A stretch of 64,000 bases of DNA from Desulfuromonadales bacterium (GCA_016650295.1 JAENWA010000063.1:1-64000), one strand, 5' to 3'. Counted from the first letter of the stretch, positions 41,946-49,649 are shown. The notes: generated by a model not told the origin, from the sequence alone. Numbers and translations: made by a program.

Positions 41946-42072
41946 GTACCCTCTGGGCATAAAGGGGAGGCTAGTGGGGGATGGGTTTCCTTCGACTCCG
42001 CTCAGGGAACGGTTGGTAAGCGAAGTCGGATCTACCCCATCCCCACCCCGACCCTCCCCTTGAAGGGGAGGG
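41946..42072. repeat. GGGGATGGGGT-family palindromic element, interrupted by another repeat
   Basis: The arms AGGGGAGGCTAGTGGGGGATGGGTTT (left) and CTACCCCATCCCCACCCCGACCCTCCCCTT (right) are of the same family as the insertion inside pabBC (44209-44367). Between the arms lies a damaged CTTCGACTCCGCTCAG repeat (41990-42030), so one repeat appears to have entered another. The element ends five bases before the bzaF stop. Confidence 0.85.
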
Positions 42073-42077
42073 AGAAC

Positions 42078-43388
42078 TCAGATCTTATCCCCCCGCAGAT
42101 CGCACGCAAACAGTTTACCCGCCCCGCGTGAGGCGCAGAAATCGCCGCACATGGTGCAGGTGTCCTCGTCCTCCGGGGTGCGGCTGGCGCGGATGGCGCG
42201 GGCGTCCTCGGGGTAGAGCGCCAGCTGGAACTGCTTCTCCCAGTTCAGGTCGCGGCGGGCCTTGGACATCTCCTTGTCGCGCTCACGCCCCTTTTCCGGG
42301 TACTTGTTCATATCGCCGATGTAGGCCGCGATCTTGGCCGCCTTGACCCCCATGCGCACATCCTCTTCATTAGGCAGGGCCAGGTGCTCGGCCGGGGTGA
42401 TGTAGCAGATCAGGTCGGCCCCGAAGCGGCTGGACTGGGCCGCGCCGATGGCGGCGGTGATGTGGTCGAAGCCGGGGGCCACGTCGGTGGTGATCGGTCC
42501 CAGCATGTAGTAGGGCGCGCCGCCGCTCATCCGTTTTTGCAGCTGGATGTTGCCCTCGATCTCGTCCAGCGGCACGTGTCCCGGACCTTCCACCAGCATC
42601 TGGCAGCCCATGTCACGGCCGATCTCGGCCAGTTCGCAGTTGAAGAGCAGCTCCTGGATCTGGGCCCGGTCCGATGAGTCGTGGATGGCCCCGGCCCGCA
42701 GGCCATTGCCCAGTGAGAGCACGGTGTCGTATTTTTTGAGGATCGCGGCCACCCGGTCGAACTTTTCATAGAGCGGGTTTTCCTTGTTGTTGGCGATCAT
42801 CCAGGCCACCATGGAAACACCGCCTTTACTCACCAGCCCACCGTAGCGGTAGCCCTGTTTGCGCAGGCGTTCGACCGTGCAGAGGTTGATGCCGCAATGT
42901 ACCGCCATGAAGGCCATGCCGTCGGCGCACTGCTGCTCGATCAGGTCGAAGAGCATCTCCTCGTCCAGCTTGTTGGGATCGCCGTATTTGCGGGCCGCCT
43001 CGCAGAAGGCCTGGTAGAGCGGCACATTGCCCACCGGAAGATCCACGGCGGCGATTACCTCGCGCCGCACCCGGTCCAGGTCGCCCCCCACCGAGAGTTC
43101 CATCAGGGTGTCGGCTCCGGCTTCCTGGGCGACGAGGGCCTTGCGGACTTCGGCCTCATAATCGACGATATCCGAGGAGGTGCCGATGGAGGCGTTGACC
43201 TTGGTGGAAAGCCCCTTGCCGATGCCGGCGATGCGGGACGGTTTGCGGTTGTGGTTCCAGGGGATGACGATCTTGCCTTCCGCCACCATGCGGCGGATGT
43301 ACTCGGCCTCCAGCAGCTCGTTAGCGGCAACGATCTGCATCTGGGGGGTGATGATGCCCTGACGGGCGGATTCGATCTGAGTCAGCAT
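42078..43388 (-). CDS. bzaF: 5-hydroxybenzimidazole synthase BzaF (ThiC paralogue)
   Basis: A 436-residue radical SAM enzyme of the ThiC superfamily. The C-terminal cluster motif is CTMCGDFCASRGAGKLFACD, CxxCxxxxC as in ThiC. The family core is visible at GIGKGLSTKVNASIGTSSD and LVEGPGHVPLDEIEGNIQLQ. BzaF turns aminoimidazole ribotide into 5-hydroxybenzimidazole, the cobamide lower ligand made without oxygen. ThiC uses the same substrate for thiamin, so sequence alone does not separate them; here the gene is last in a cobU-cobT-cobS-pabBC operon behind a cobalamin riboswitch, which favours BzaF. AAGGAGA precedes the start; pabBC ends 19 bp upstream. Confidence 0.87.
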   Translation of the reverse strand: MLTQIESARQGIITPQMQIVAANELLEAEYIRRMVAEGKIVIPWNHNRKPSRIAGIGKGLSTKVNASIGTSSDIVDYEAEVRKALVAQEAGADTLMELSVGGDLDRVRREVIAAVDLPVGNVPLYQAFCEAARKYGDPNKLDEEMLFDLIEQQCADGMAFMAVHCGINLCTVERLRKQGYRYGGLVSKGGVSMVAWMIANNKENPLYEKFDRVAAILKKYDTVLSLGNGLRAGAIHDSSDRAQIQELLFNCELAEIGRDMGCQMLVEGPGHVPLDEIEGNIQLQKRMSGGAPYYMLGPITTDVAPGFDHITAAIGAAQSSRFGADLICYITPAEHLALPNEEDVRMGVKAAKIAAYIGDMNKYPEKGRERDKEMSKARRDLNWEKQFQLALYPEDARAIRASRTPEDEDTCTMCGDFCASRGAGKLFACDLRGDKI

Positions 43389-43407
43389 GTGTGTTCTCCT
43401 TGAATAT

Positions 43408-45363
43408 TTAGCTTCCCCCTTTGCAAAGGGGGGGATTAATAATACATTCCCGCCAGCCGCGTACCGAGTTGACCATCCAAACGGTGTCGGCGGTCAGCAG
43501 GTCTTCCAGCGTCAAGAGCGCTTCGCGCATGGCGCCGACCTCCAACAGTTCTTCCCGCAGAACACCCGGCAACAGGCCGCACTCCAGCGCTGGTGTCAGC
43601 AACTCTCCCGCTTTTGCGACAACAAGCGAGTTGAAACACCCTTCCGTCAGCTCGCCCCTCTCATTCAGAAAGATGACATCGTAACAATCGGGATGCTCGC
43701 GAAGCTCTCGGTCGTACAGTTCGCGTCGGGTTGTCTTGTGGTACAGGAACGGATCATCGGAATTCATCCTCTTTCGTGAGACAGTAACCAGGCAGGGAGC
43801 GGCCGGGGCATGCTGCTGCAAGGTCTGGCTGTCGATAGATATGTTTCCGTCTTCGGCCAGCAGAACCCGGACCTTGTGCGGGCCGATCAACGGTTCCCCC
43901 GCATCCATAAGCCGTCCGCGCAGGCTCTTTCCATCAAAGGCAAACCCGAAGTAAGCAGCCGACGAAGCCATCCGCCGCAGGTGGCGCTCCAGCAGCAGAT
44001 AGCCCTGTTCGTCATAGCGAAGGGATTCGATCAGGCTGAACTGGTCGGCCGATCTGGTCAGAAAGGCGCTCTTGGCCAGGCACTCCCGGTATTCGCTCCC
44101 GGCATCCGAATCCCAGGTGATGCCGCTGCCGATACCGAGCTCCGCGTTTCCCGTGGCCGTTTCCACGACCGCCGTGCGGATGGCGACGGAAAACACCGCC
44201 TCTATGCCAGATAAGTGCCCAAAGTTTGTGTCTTTCATCCCTCCCCTTTCAAGGGGGAGGTTAGGAGGGGGATGGGGTTTGTTTTGGCAAGCCATTGAAG
44301 TCGTACAATCTACCCCATCCCCACCCCGACCCTCCCCTTGAAAGGGAGGGAGATTTTTATTATTTTGGGGTGATACATAGCCGATGGCGCCGCAGTAGAC
44401 CCTGCGCGGCGAGGTTTCCAGGCCTTTGATAATCTCCATGGTGCGCTGCTTGGGCGCGCCGGTGACCGAACCGCACGGGAACAGGGCCCGGAAGATGCCG
44501 GTCAAACCCACCTCCGGCCGGACCCGTGCCGTGACGGTCGAGGTCAGCTGGTGAACTGTCGGGAAGGTCTCCACGTCGAACAGGGACAGCACCTTGACAC
44601 TGCCGGTCTCAGCGATGGTGGAAAGGTCGTTGCGAACCAGGTCAACGATCATCAGGTTCTCGGCCCGCTCCTTGGCGCTGGCGGTCAGCAGCTCGCGTTG
44701 ACGCCGGTCATCGTCGGCTCGCGGCAGCCTGGCTGCGGTGCCTTTCATCGGCCTCATCGTCAGAAGGTCATCGTCGAGGGAGAAAAACAGCTCCGGTGAG
44801 GCCGAGAGAATCCGGTGTGTGCCGATATCCAGCCAGGCACAGAAGGGCGCCCGCTGATTGCGGCACATCCTGCGGTAGAGCACGAAAGGATCGCCCGTGA
44901 TACGGAAACGCTGGCGGGTCGTAAAGTTGACCTGATAGGTCTCGCCCCGTGCGATGGCCTCGCGGATAGCGCCCACCGCGCTCCGGTAGGCGGCCTCGTC
45001 AATGGCCAGTTCGGGCGGCGAAACCAGGCAGTCACCGGAACTGCCGGAGGTTGTTTGGCCGGTACAATCCAGCCGTTCGGAAAAGATGCCGAACCAGACC
45101 AGTGGCAGCGAGTCCTTCCCGGAAACCGGCAGATCCGGATTCAGCCCGGAAGCGGCCTCGTAGGCCACGTAACCGGCGGCGTGCTTTCCGAGTGCGACGG
45201 CCTGTTCAACCTCTGCCAGGGCCGGTACCACCTGTTCGGGCGAGTGTGCGGTTATGACGGACTCACACCCGCTGAAACGGTAGGAACGGGAGTTTGCGCC
45301 GCCGCCGAACGACTCCAGCAGCACGTCCGGCTGATGCGGCTCTGTCTGTCGTTGCCTGATCAC
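43408..45363 (-). CDS. pabBC: aminodeoxychorismate synthase component I fused to aminodeoxychorismate lyase (PabB-PabC)
   Basis: A 651-residue fusion that makes p-aminobenzoate for folate. Residues 1-390 are the chorismate-binding PabB part (GETYQVNFTTRQRFRI, LRPMKGTAAR-like MRPMKGTAARLPRA, FPCGSVTGAPKQRTMEIIKG). Residues 430-650 are the PLP-dependent lyase part (LIESLRYDEQGYLLLERHLRRM, YHKTTRRELYDREL, LNERGELTEGCFNSLVV). A 53-residue insertion encoded by a palindromic repeat breaks the conserved GAIGYVSP/EAVFSVAIRT region. The GTG start at 45363 overlaps the cobS stop (GTGA); the longer track ORF is the cobS antisense frame extension and is not real. The last ten residues (INPPLCKGGS) also come from a repeat. 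Confidence 0.88.
   Translation of the reverse strand: MIRQRQTEPHQPDVLLESFGGGANSRSYRFSGCESVITAHSPEQVVPALAEVEQAVALGKHAAGYVAYEAASGLNPDLPVSGKDSLPLVWFGIFSERLDCTGQTTSGSSGDCLVSPPELAIDEAAYRSAVGAIREAIARGETYQVNFTTRQRFRITGDPFVLYRRMCRNQRAPFCAWLDIGTHRILSASPELFFSLDDDLLTMRPMKGTAARLPRADDDRRQRELLTASAKERAENLMIVDLVRNDLSTIAETGSVKVLSLFDVETFPTVHQLTSTVTARVRPEVGLTGIFRALFPCGSVTGAPKQRTMEIIKGLETSPRRVYCGAIGYVSPQNNKNLPPFQGEGRGGDGVDCTTSMACQNKPHPPPNLPLERGGMKDTNFGHLSGIEAVFSVAIRTAVVETATGNAELGIGSGITWDSDAGSEYRECLAKSAFLTRSADQFSLIESLRYDEQGYLLLERHLRRMASSAAYFGFAFDGKSLRGRLMDAGEPLIGPHKVRVLLAEDGNISIDSQTLQQHAPAAPCLVTVSRKRMNSDDPFLYHKTTRRELYDRELREHPDCYDVIFLNERGELTEGCFNSLVVAKAGELLTPALECGLLPGVLREELLEVGAMREALLTLEDLLTADTVWMVNSVRGWRECIINPPLCKGGS
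43415..43434. repeat. short palindrome forming the pabBC 3' end
   Basis: CCCCCTTTGCAAAGGGGGG is a perfect palindrome. It encodes the last residues of PabBC (NPPLCKGG) and leaves 19 bases before bzaF starts. It is a dispersed repeat type, here acting as coding sequence. Confidence 0.8.
44209..44367. repeat. 159-bp palindromic element inserted in frame within pabBC
   Basis: The DNA has long inverted arms built from CCTCCCCTTTCAAGGGGG-like and CCCCATCCCCACCCCGACCC words, of the same family as 41946-42072. On the minus strand it encodes exactly 53 residues (QNNKNLPPFQGEGRGGDGVD to NFGHLS) with no stop. Flanking protein sequence reads GAIGYVSP before it and GIEAVFSVAIRT after it; these are adjacent in ordinary PabB proteins. 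Confidence 0.9.
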
Positions 45364-46100
45364 TGCGGATACCCGCCGGACAAAACGATCAAGGCGACTA
45401 TCTCGGCGATTTCGTTGATGCAGCCGATGATGTCGCCGGTCAGGCCGCCCAGGCGGTTCTGAAAATAGCCCTTGATAACCAGTGTGACGGCAAAGACGGC
45501 CACCAGGGCGATCATGCCCTTGACCGGCAAGGCCAGCAGGCAGGCCGCCAGGGTTATTCCCAGCGCGACGAGCAGGTGTCTGGCGGCCATGCCCTGGATG
45601 ATGGCTGCGCCGAGACCGTCCTGGCGGGCATGTTTCGCCCCACCCAGCGCCAGCACTTGGGCCGAGCGTCCCAGAATGGGAAAGAGCAGCAGCGCCTGCC
45701 AGGTGATTCCGGCCGGAACCGCCGCCAGGGCCTGCCATTTCAGCAGAATCCCCAGCACAACCGCCACCGCCCCCGCAGCTCCCACGTGGGAATCCTTCAT
45801 GATTGCCAGAAAACGCTCCCGGCTGCCCCGCGCCGCCAGGCCGTCGCAGACATCGGCCAGACCGTCCAGGTGAAGGGCGCCGGACACGACCGCCAGGGCA
45901 GTGATCAGCAGGGCCGCGGTCAGTGAGCGGTTCAGCCAGGGCTCGATCAGCCAGTTCAGCCCGACCAGCAGCCCGCCGACCGTCAGCCCGACCAGCGGAA
46001 AGCAGGCCGTGGCCCGCCCCAGATCCTCCTTCTGACAGCGAGTGTCACAGGGGAGCGGGATGATGGTCAGGAATTGCAGGGCGATCAGGTAGAGGCGCAT
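45360..46100 (-). CDS. cobS: adenosylcobinamide-GDP ribazoletransferase
   Basis: A 246-residue inner-membrane protein with about six helices that joins the nucleotide loop to adenosylcobinamide-GDP, the last step of cobamide assembly. LHLDGLADVCDGLAARGSRERFLAIMKDSHVG is the conserved CobS region (the acidic HLDGLADxxDG motif binds metal). Start MRLYLIALQFLTIIPLP is typical. The stop overlaps the pabBC start. A G-rich heptamer repeat lies between it and cobT upstream. Confidence 0.95.
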   Translation of the reverse strand: MRLYLIALQFLTIIPLPCDTRCQKEDLGRATACFPLVGLTVGGLLVGLNWLIEPWLNRSLTAALLITALAVVSGALHLDGLADVCDGLAARGSRERFLAIMKDSHVGAAGAVAVVLGILLKWQALAAVPAGITWQALLLFPILGRSAQVLALGGAKHARQDGLGAAIIQGMAARHLLVALGITLAACLLALPVKGMIALVAVFAVTLVIKGYFQNRLGGLTGDIIGCINEIAEIVALIVLSGGYPQ

Positions 46101-46124
46101 AGTATGTTCCGGGACTCGGGATTC

Positions 46125-46170
46125 GGGATCAGGGATCAGGGATCAGGGATCAGGGATCAGGGATCAGGGG
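46125..46170. repeat. six tandem GGGATCA heptamers between cobT and cobS
   Basis: Six perfect GGGATCA units end in GGGG, a G3N4 quadruplex pattern on the plus strand, which is the template strand for the cob operon. About 20 bases further, CCCTGTT is repeated in tttttaccgttccctgttccctgttcccttt. Together they fill the 110-bp gap. Confidence 0.95.
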
Positions 46171-46210
46171 AGATTAAAGGTTTTTACCGTTCCCTGTTCC
46201 CTGTTCCCTT

Positions 46211-47260
46211 TTAACGGCTTACTCCGGCTTCATCAAAAGTTGCCATCTCTTTCAGCACTTTCACCCCCGCATCGATCAGCCCCATGGCCAGGGCCGCGCC
46301 GGTACCTTCACCGAGACGGAAATCAAGATCCAGGATCGGCCGGGCTCCGATCCGCTCCAGCATGAAGCGATGGCCGATCTCCACCGACTGGTGGGCGACA
46401 AAGATGTAGTCGCGCACATTCGGGTGCAGCTCCGAGGCGATTAGCGCTCCGGCGGTGGATATGAAGCCGTCGATGACCACCGGGATCGAGTTGGCGGCGC
46501 AGCCCAGCACAAGGCCGGCGATGGCGGCGATCTCCAGGCCGCCGACCTTGGTCAGCACATCCAGCGGGTCGGCCGGATCGGGCCTGTTCAGGGCCAGACC
46601 CTGTTCGATGACGCGGATCTTGTTCTCCAGGGCGGCGTCGTTGATGCCGGTTCCGCGATGGGTCAGCTCCCGCACGGTCAGGCCCGAGATGGCGGCGATC
46701 ATGGCCGATGACGGGCTGGTATTGGCGATGCCCATCTCGCCGGTGCCGACCAGGCCGACGCCCTCGCTCTTGCACTGATCGGCCAGGTCGATGCCGACCT
46801 TGAGCGCGGCCAGGGTTTCTTCACGGGTCATGGCCGGTCCCGTGGCAAAGTTTTGCGTGCCGCGGGCGACCTTGCGGTGAATCAGCCCGGCGCAGCCTTC
46901 AAAATCATGATCAACCCCCACATCCACTACCCGCACCTCGGCCCCGCTGTGGCGGGCCAGCACATTGACCCCGGCCCCGCCCCGCAGGAAGTTGAAGACC
47001 ATCTGGGCCGTGACCTCCTTGGGATAGAGGGAAACCCCTTCCTCGACGATGCCGTGATCTCCGGCAAAGGTGAAGATCACCTTTTTGGAGAGATCAGGCT
47101 GCACGCTTCCACTGATGGCAACCACACGGCGGGCGAATTCCTCCAGCCGTCCCAGCGAACCGGGCGGTTTGGTCTTGTTGTCCAGCCGGGCCTGGGCCTG
47201 GGCCAGCAGCTCCGGGCTGACCGGATTGATACGGGCGAGGGTGGTTTGCACGATGTCCAT
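46211..47260 (-). CDS. cobT: nicotinate-nucleotide-dimethylbenzimidazole phosphoribosyltransferase
   Basis: A 349-residue cytoplasmic enzyme that activates the lower-ligand base to its alpha-ribotide. [17 protein letters not shown] near residue 30, [18 protein letters not shown] near 65, and the C-terminal [17 protein letters not shown] with the catalytic-base Glu are diagnostic. It would accept 5-hydroxybenzimidazole supplied by BzaF. It is separated from cobU by a repeat-filled gap and from cobS by a heptamer repeat but all lie on one strand behind the riboswitch. Confidence 0.97.
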   Translation of the reverse strand: MDIVQTTLARINPVSPELLAQAQARLDNKTKPPGSLGRLEEFARRVVAISGSVQPDLSKKVIFTFAGDHGIVEEGVSLYPKEVTAQMVFNFLRGGAGVNVLARHSGAEVRVVDVGVDHDFEGCAGLIHRKVARGTQNFATGPAMTREETLAALKVGIDLADQCKSEGVGLVGTGEMGIANTSPSSAMIAAISGLTVRELTHRGTGINDAALENKIRVIEQGLALNRPDPADPLDVLTKVGGLEIAAIAGLVLGCAANSIPVVIDGFISTAGALIASELHPNVRDYIFVAHQSVEIGHRFMLERIGARPILDLDFRLGEGTGAALAMGLIDAGVKVLKEMATFDEAGVSR

Positions 47261-47286
47261 TTTAGCCTCTTCAATTTTGATTTCGA

Positions 47287-47428
47287 GTAATTATTCAGCA
47301 CGATATAAACAGATTGTCATTCCCGAGGGTTTAATCGGGAATCCAGACTTTAAGGTCTTGGATCCCCGATAGAATCATTCGGGGATGACAGACTTTTTCA
47401 AGTGGCTCTGATTGTGCTGAATAGTTAC
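47287..47428. repeat. MITE-like nested inverted repeat between cobU and cobT
   Basis: Outer arms GTAATTATTCAGCAC (47287-47301) and GTGCTGAATAGTTAC (47414-47428) match at 14 of 15 positions. Inside is a second inverted repeat with arms TGTCATTCCCGAGG ... and ... TCGGGGATGACAG (47315-47391). The whole 142-bp unit has no ORF and looks like a small non-autonomous element or a dispersed stem-loop repeat. Confidence 0.85.
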
Positions 47429-47442
47429 AATTTTAATCGGTC

Positions 47443-47976
47443 TTATTTCAGCTTCAATGGTATCCCGCTGGCCAGCAGCCAGGCTTCGTCAGCTGCCGCC
47501 GCGATGATCTGGTTGGCCTGGCCGGCCAGGTCGCGAAAGACGCGCCCCAGGCGGGATTCCGGCACGATGCCCATGCCGACCTCGTTGGTGACGATGATGA
47601 CCGGGGTCGTCATGTTGCGCAGGGTCTCGCCCAGCTGCCGGACCTTGTCCAGGATGACATTCTCCAGTCCGTCATCCTGTTCATCACCGGCCAGCAGGAG
47701 GTTTGTCAGCCAGAGGGTCAGGCAGTCCAGCAGGATGACACTGAAGGCCCCGTCATAGATTTTCAGGGTCATGGCCAGTTCCAGCGGCTCCTCAATCGTG
47801 TGCCATTCGTCGCCACGACGCAGCTGATGCTTTTTGATGCGTTCGCCCATTTCGCAATCCAGTGACTGGGCCGTTGCCAGATAGCAGAGGTCCGGTCCGG
47901 TCTGGCGGGCCAGATGTTCTGCAAACCTGCTCTTGCCGCTGCGGGCGCCGCCGGTTATGAAGATTGTTCGTGGCAT
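47443..47976 (-). CDS. cobU: adenosylcobinamide kinase / guanylyltransferase
   Basis: A 177-residue cytoplasmic bifunctional enzyme that phosphorylates adenosylcobinamide and adds GMP. The P-loop FITGGARSGKSRFAEHLA is the CobU/CobP signature; VILLDCLTLWLTNLLL and VIIVTNEVGMGIVPESRLGR are the other family blocks. It is the first gene after the cobalamin riboswitch, with GGAGAAAA upstream of the ATG. Confidence 0.97.
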   Translation of the reverse strand: MPRTIFITGGARSGKSRFAEHLARQTGPDLCYLATAQSLDCEMGERIKKHQLRRGDEWHTIEEPLELAMTLKIYDGAFSVILLDCLTLWLTNLLLAGDEQDDGLENVILDKVRQLGETLRNMTTPVIIVTNEVGMGIVPESRLGRVFRDLAGQANQIIAAAADEAWLLASGIPLKLK

Positions 47977-48025
47977 GGCGTTTTCTCCTGCCCCGGATAA
48001 CCGGGATACCTTCTAACGTTCAAAT

Positions 48026-48058
48026 GAAAAAGCCCCTGTCCGGAGAGGAACAAGGGCT
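48026..48058 (-). terminator. terminator following the cobalamin riboswitch
   Basis: On the minus strand AGCCCTTGT and ACAGGGGCT pair (one G-U) and are followed by TTTTTC. It sits between the riboswitch core and cobU, as expected for attenuation when adenosylcobalamin is bound. Confidence 0.7.
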
Positions 48059-48117
48059 CGAAGCTGTGCAAACTATCCGGCTCCGGCCCCTCGTTCCACG
48101 GAGGTTCCTGAAAGCAT

Positions 48118-48290
48118 CGGCATGGCAGGTTTCCTGGCTCGGGTATCATCCCTTTTCCGCGCCTTCCCACCCAATGGGCAGTGGCATATTGCGGAATCGG
48201 TACTCCCTTACAGTTGCGGGACAGCGAGGGATTTTCACCCTTTTCCCTTTTAACCGCACCCGCTTACGGGCTCGGCACCAGACCGGTTGG
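48118..48290 (-). promoter_or_regulatory. cobalamin riboswitch controlling the cobU-bzaF operon
   Basis: The minus strand carries the adenosylcobalamin riboswitch signs in order: GGTGCCGAGCCCG, then GGGTGAAAATCCCTCGCTG, CCCGCAACTGTAAGG, GCCACTGCCCATTGGGTGGG with GAAGGCG, and GAGCCAGGAAACCTGCC (part of the B12 box). It lies 140 bases before cobU. All genes to bzaF are on the same strand, so cobamide level likely sets their expression. Confidence 0.93.
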
Positions 48291-48366
48291 TTATCAATTG
48301 TAGTGAAGTTTGTAGCAGAGAGGCTGACTGAAAGTCAAAGGGAAAAGCAGGAGAGGGTGTGTCGGC

Positions 48367-48596
48367 TCAGTCACTGTGCCGTGTGGCGTTGGTGGTTATC
48401 TTGAGGATGCTTTCCTGAATTTCTTTGTTGGGGATGGCCCGGTAGGAGTCGAGCAGGAGTTTTTCGGAGGTATCCAGCGGCAATACTTCTTCACTGGCCA
48501 TAAAGAACTCCTGCACCGGCACGGAGATAGCTGCCGCGAGTTGCTGGAACCTCTCAGGGCTCAAAGCATCCTGACCTCGTTCGTACTTCTGTAGTT
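48367..48596 (-). pseudogene. truncated XRE-family regulator
   Basis: The minus strand encodes LQKYERGQDALSPERFQQLAAA followed by a short C-terminal region. YERGxxxxSxExFxxLAxAxxV is the second half of an XRE helix-turn-helix, but the first half is missing: upstream sequence belongs to an unrelated fragment on the other strand. The track shows only 65 residues from an internal TTG. I read it as a broken gene. Confidence 0.7.
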
Positions 48597-48599
48597 GAT

Positions 48600-48809
48600 T
48601 TCATCATCCGCCTGAAGACCGAGCAGGTCACTCCCCTGATACTTGAAACCAAGGGCTTTGATGAACTGGCGGAAGTCAAGACTCAGGCAGCCCAGCGGTG
48701 GGTAAATGCGGTCAATGCTGATGGAACGTATGGTGTCTGGAAATTTGCCATGGCTAGGAAGATCGGTGAGGTTAGGGAGTTAATTGAAGGTGCGGCAAGT
48801 TCTTCTTGA
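48600..48809 (+). pseudogene. C-terminal remnant of a type III restriction enzyme Res subunit
   Basis: The plus strand reads FIIRLKTEQVTPLILETKGF, then LAEVKTQAAQRWVNAVNADG and a short tail before TGA. The ETKG motif and the K-x-x-A-A-x-x-W-V-x-A-V-N pattern are typical of the PD-(D/E)XK nuclease end of type III Res or related helicase-nuclease proteins. There is no start codon and nothing of the helicase, so it is a fragment joined to the XRE remnant. Confidence 0.72.
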
Positions 48810-48832
48810 TCATAATCGAACAATAAACTCTA

Positions 48833-48904
48833 TCAACAAAAGACAAAGGCCCCATGCCGTAAAGCATGAGGCCGTATTCAAGTCCCCCGGCAGCTTGTCA
48901 TCGC
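48833..48904. repeat. direct repeat A flanking the hicAB region
   Basis: About 70 bp matching 49722-49793 closely (shared core gacaaaggccccatgccgt plus aagcatgaggccg and attcaagtccc). It contains a hairpin GGCCTCATGC/GCATGGGGCC followed by a T-rich stretch on the minus strand, so it could terminate hicA transcription. Confidence 0.85.
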
Positions 48905-48961
48905 AGTGCCAAGGGGCTGCAACCTTGCGGTAGTCTCACAAGCCCGATTTATCGGGAACAA

Positions 48962-49168
48962 TCAAGATTCAAAATCGTTCCGCGACAATCCTGACTGTCT
49001 TACTATTGAAAGAAAGGTTCCTATCGGAATTTCCCGCTTTCCGGCAGGAACAATGACCGTCGATGCACCGTTGTAAAACTTCTTGTGACTGCCACTTTGC
49101 GAAACCTCGTAAAACCCGTGCCGCAGTAAAACTGCTATGATATACCGCGAAGAGTAAAGTTTAGGCAT
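48962..49168 (-). CDS. hicA: HicA-type mRNA interferase toxin
   Basis: A 68-residue protein with the HicA double-stranded RNA-binding-like fold: YSSRYIIAVLLRHGFYEVSQ, then GSHKKFYNG with the catalytic His, and KREIPIGTFLSIVRQSGLS. The start MPKLYSS at 49168 is used; its first bases overlap the antitoxin's end by 8 bp. Here the antitoxin gene comes first. Confidence 0.88.
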   Translation of the reverse strand: MPKLYSSRYIIAVLLRHGFYEVSQSGSHKKFYNGASTVIVPAGKREIPIGTFLSIVRQSGLSRNDFES

Positions 49169-49379
49169 TGACTGCAATCTCTCCGATCAGAGCATTGCCC
49201 ACAGCGTGAAACAGCAGTCTGTTATCCGGCAAATCTTCTTTGAGATATAACTCAACAGCGTCGGCAAGGTTTTTAACGGCTTCATCGATAGTCTTGCCAA
49301 AACTGGCGACGTCTACATTCAGACATTGCGAAACGTAATATTTGTCTTCCTGGTAAACAACATATTTAAATGCAGTCAT
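49161..49379 (-). CDS. hicB: HicB-type antitoxin
   Basis: A 72-residue protein with the short HicB-like fold: FKYVVYQEDKYYVSQCLNVD and ASFGKTIDEAVKNLADAVELYL. It lacks a C-terminal DNA-binding domain, as in the small HicB subgroup. It overlaps hicA and has GGAGAAACC upstream of its ATG. Confidence 0.87.
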   Translation of the reverse strand: MTAFKYVVYQEDKYYVSQCLNVDVASFGKTIDEAVKNLADAVELYLKEDLPDNRLLFHAVGNALIGEIAVNA

Positions 49380-49430
49380 TGGTTTCTCCTTGTTTATCCC
49401 GGACTGCGGGAGGAATCGGGAGTTTCACGG

Positions 49431-49649
49431 TCAGTGAAAGACGCCGGTTACCATCTTCCGGGACTCTTCCAGGTGTTCCGGTGATACACCAAAGCAGTCG
49501 TCGATCACCGAAAGAAGTTCTTCAGGTTCGATACGCATCCTGCGGATGGATTTACCGTGGAAAAGATGTTCGTGCTGCGCCCACTCCGGGTACTTGTGGG
49601 TGTAGGAGGTCAAGTACGCTCCGGTTTCATATATACAAGTATACTCCAA
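49431..49649 (-). CDS. small hypothetical protein
   Basis: A 72-residue acidic protein (MEYTCIYETGAYLTSYTHKY, then EPEELLSVIDDCFGVSPEHL). I do not recognise it. It lies 51 bases upstream of hicB on the same strand, between the two direct repeats. It may be cargo of the same mobile or recombined segment. Confidence 0.45.
   Translation of the reverse strand: MEYTCIYETGAYLTSYTHKYPEWAQHEHLFHGKSIRRMRIEPEELLSVIDDCFGVSPEHLEESRKMVTGVFH

Noticed and set aside
41643-41960. 105-residue minus-strand ORF
   Set aside because: It runs through palindromic repeats and has no recognisable domain or ribosome-binding site.
42078-43388. ThiC (thiamin pyrimidine synthase) instead of BzaF
   Set aside because: The two cannot be split by eye, but the gene sits at the end of a cobalamin-riboswitch cob operon with no thi genes and no sign of a TPP riboswitch nearby.
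45364-45738. The 776-residue track ORF that extends pabBC upstream through cobS
   Set aside because: The first 120 or so residues are Gly/Arg/Pro-rich out-of-frame reading of cobS. The GTG at 45363 overlaps the cobS stop and begins the recognisable PabB sequence.
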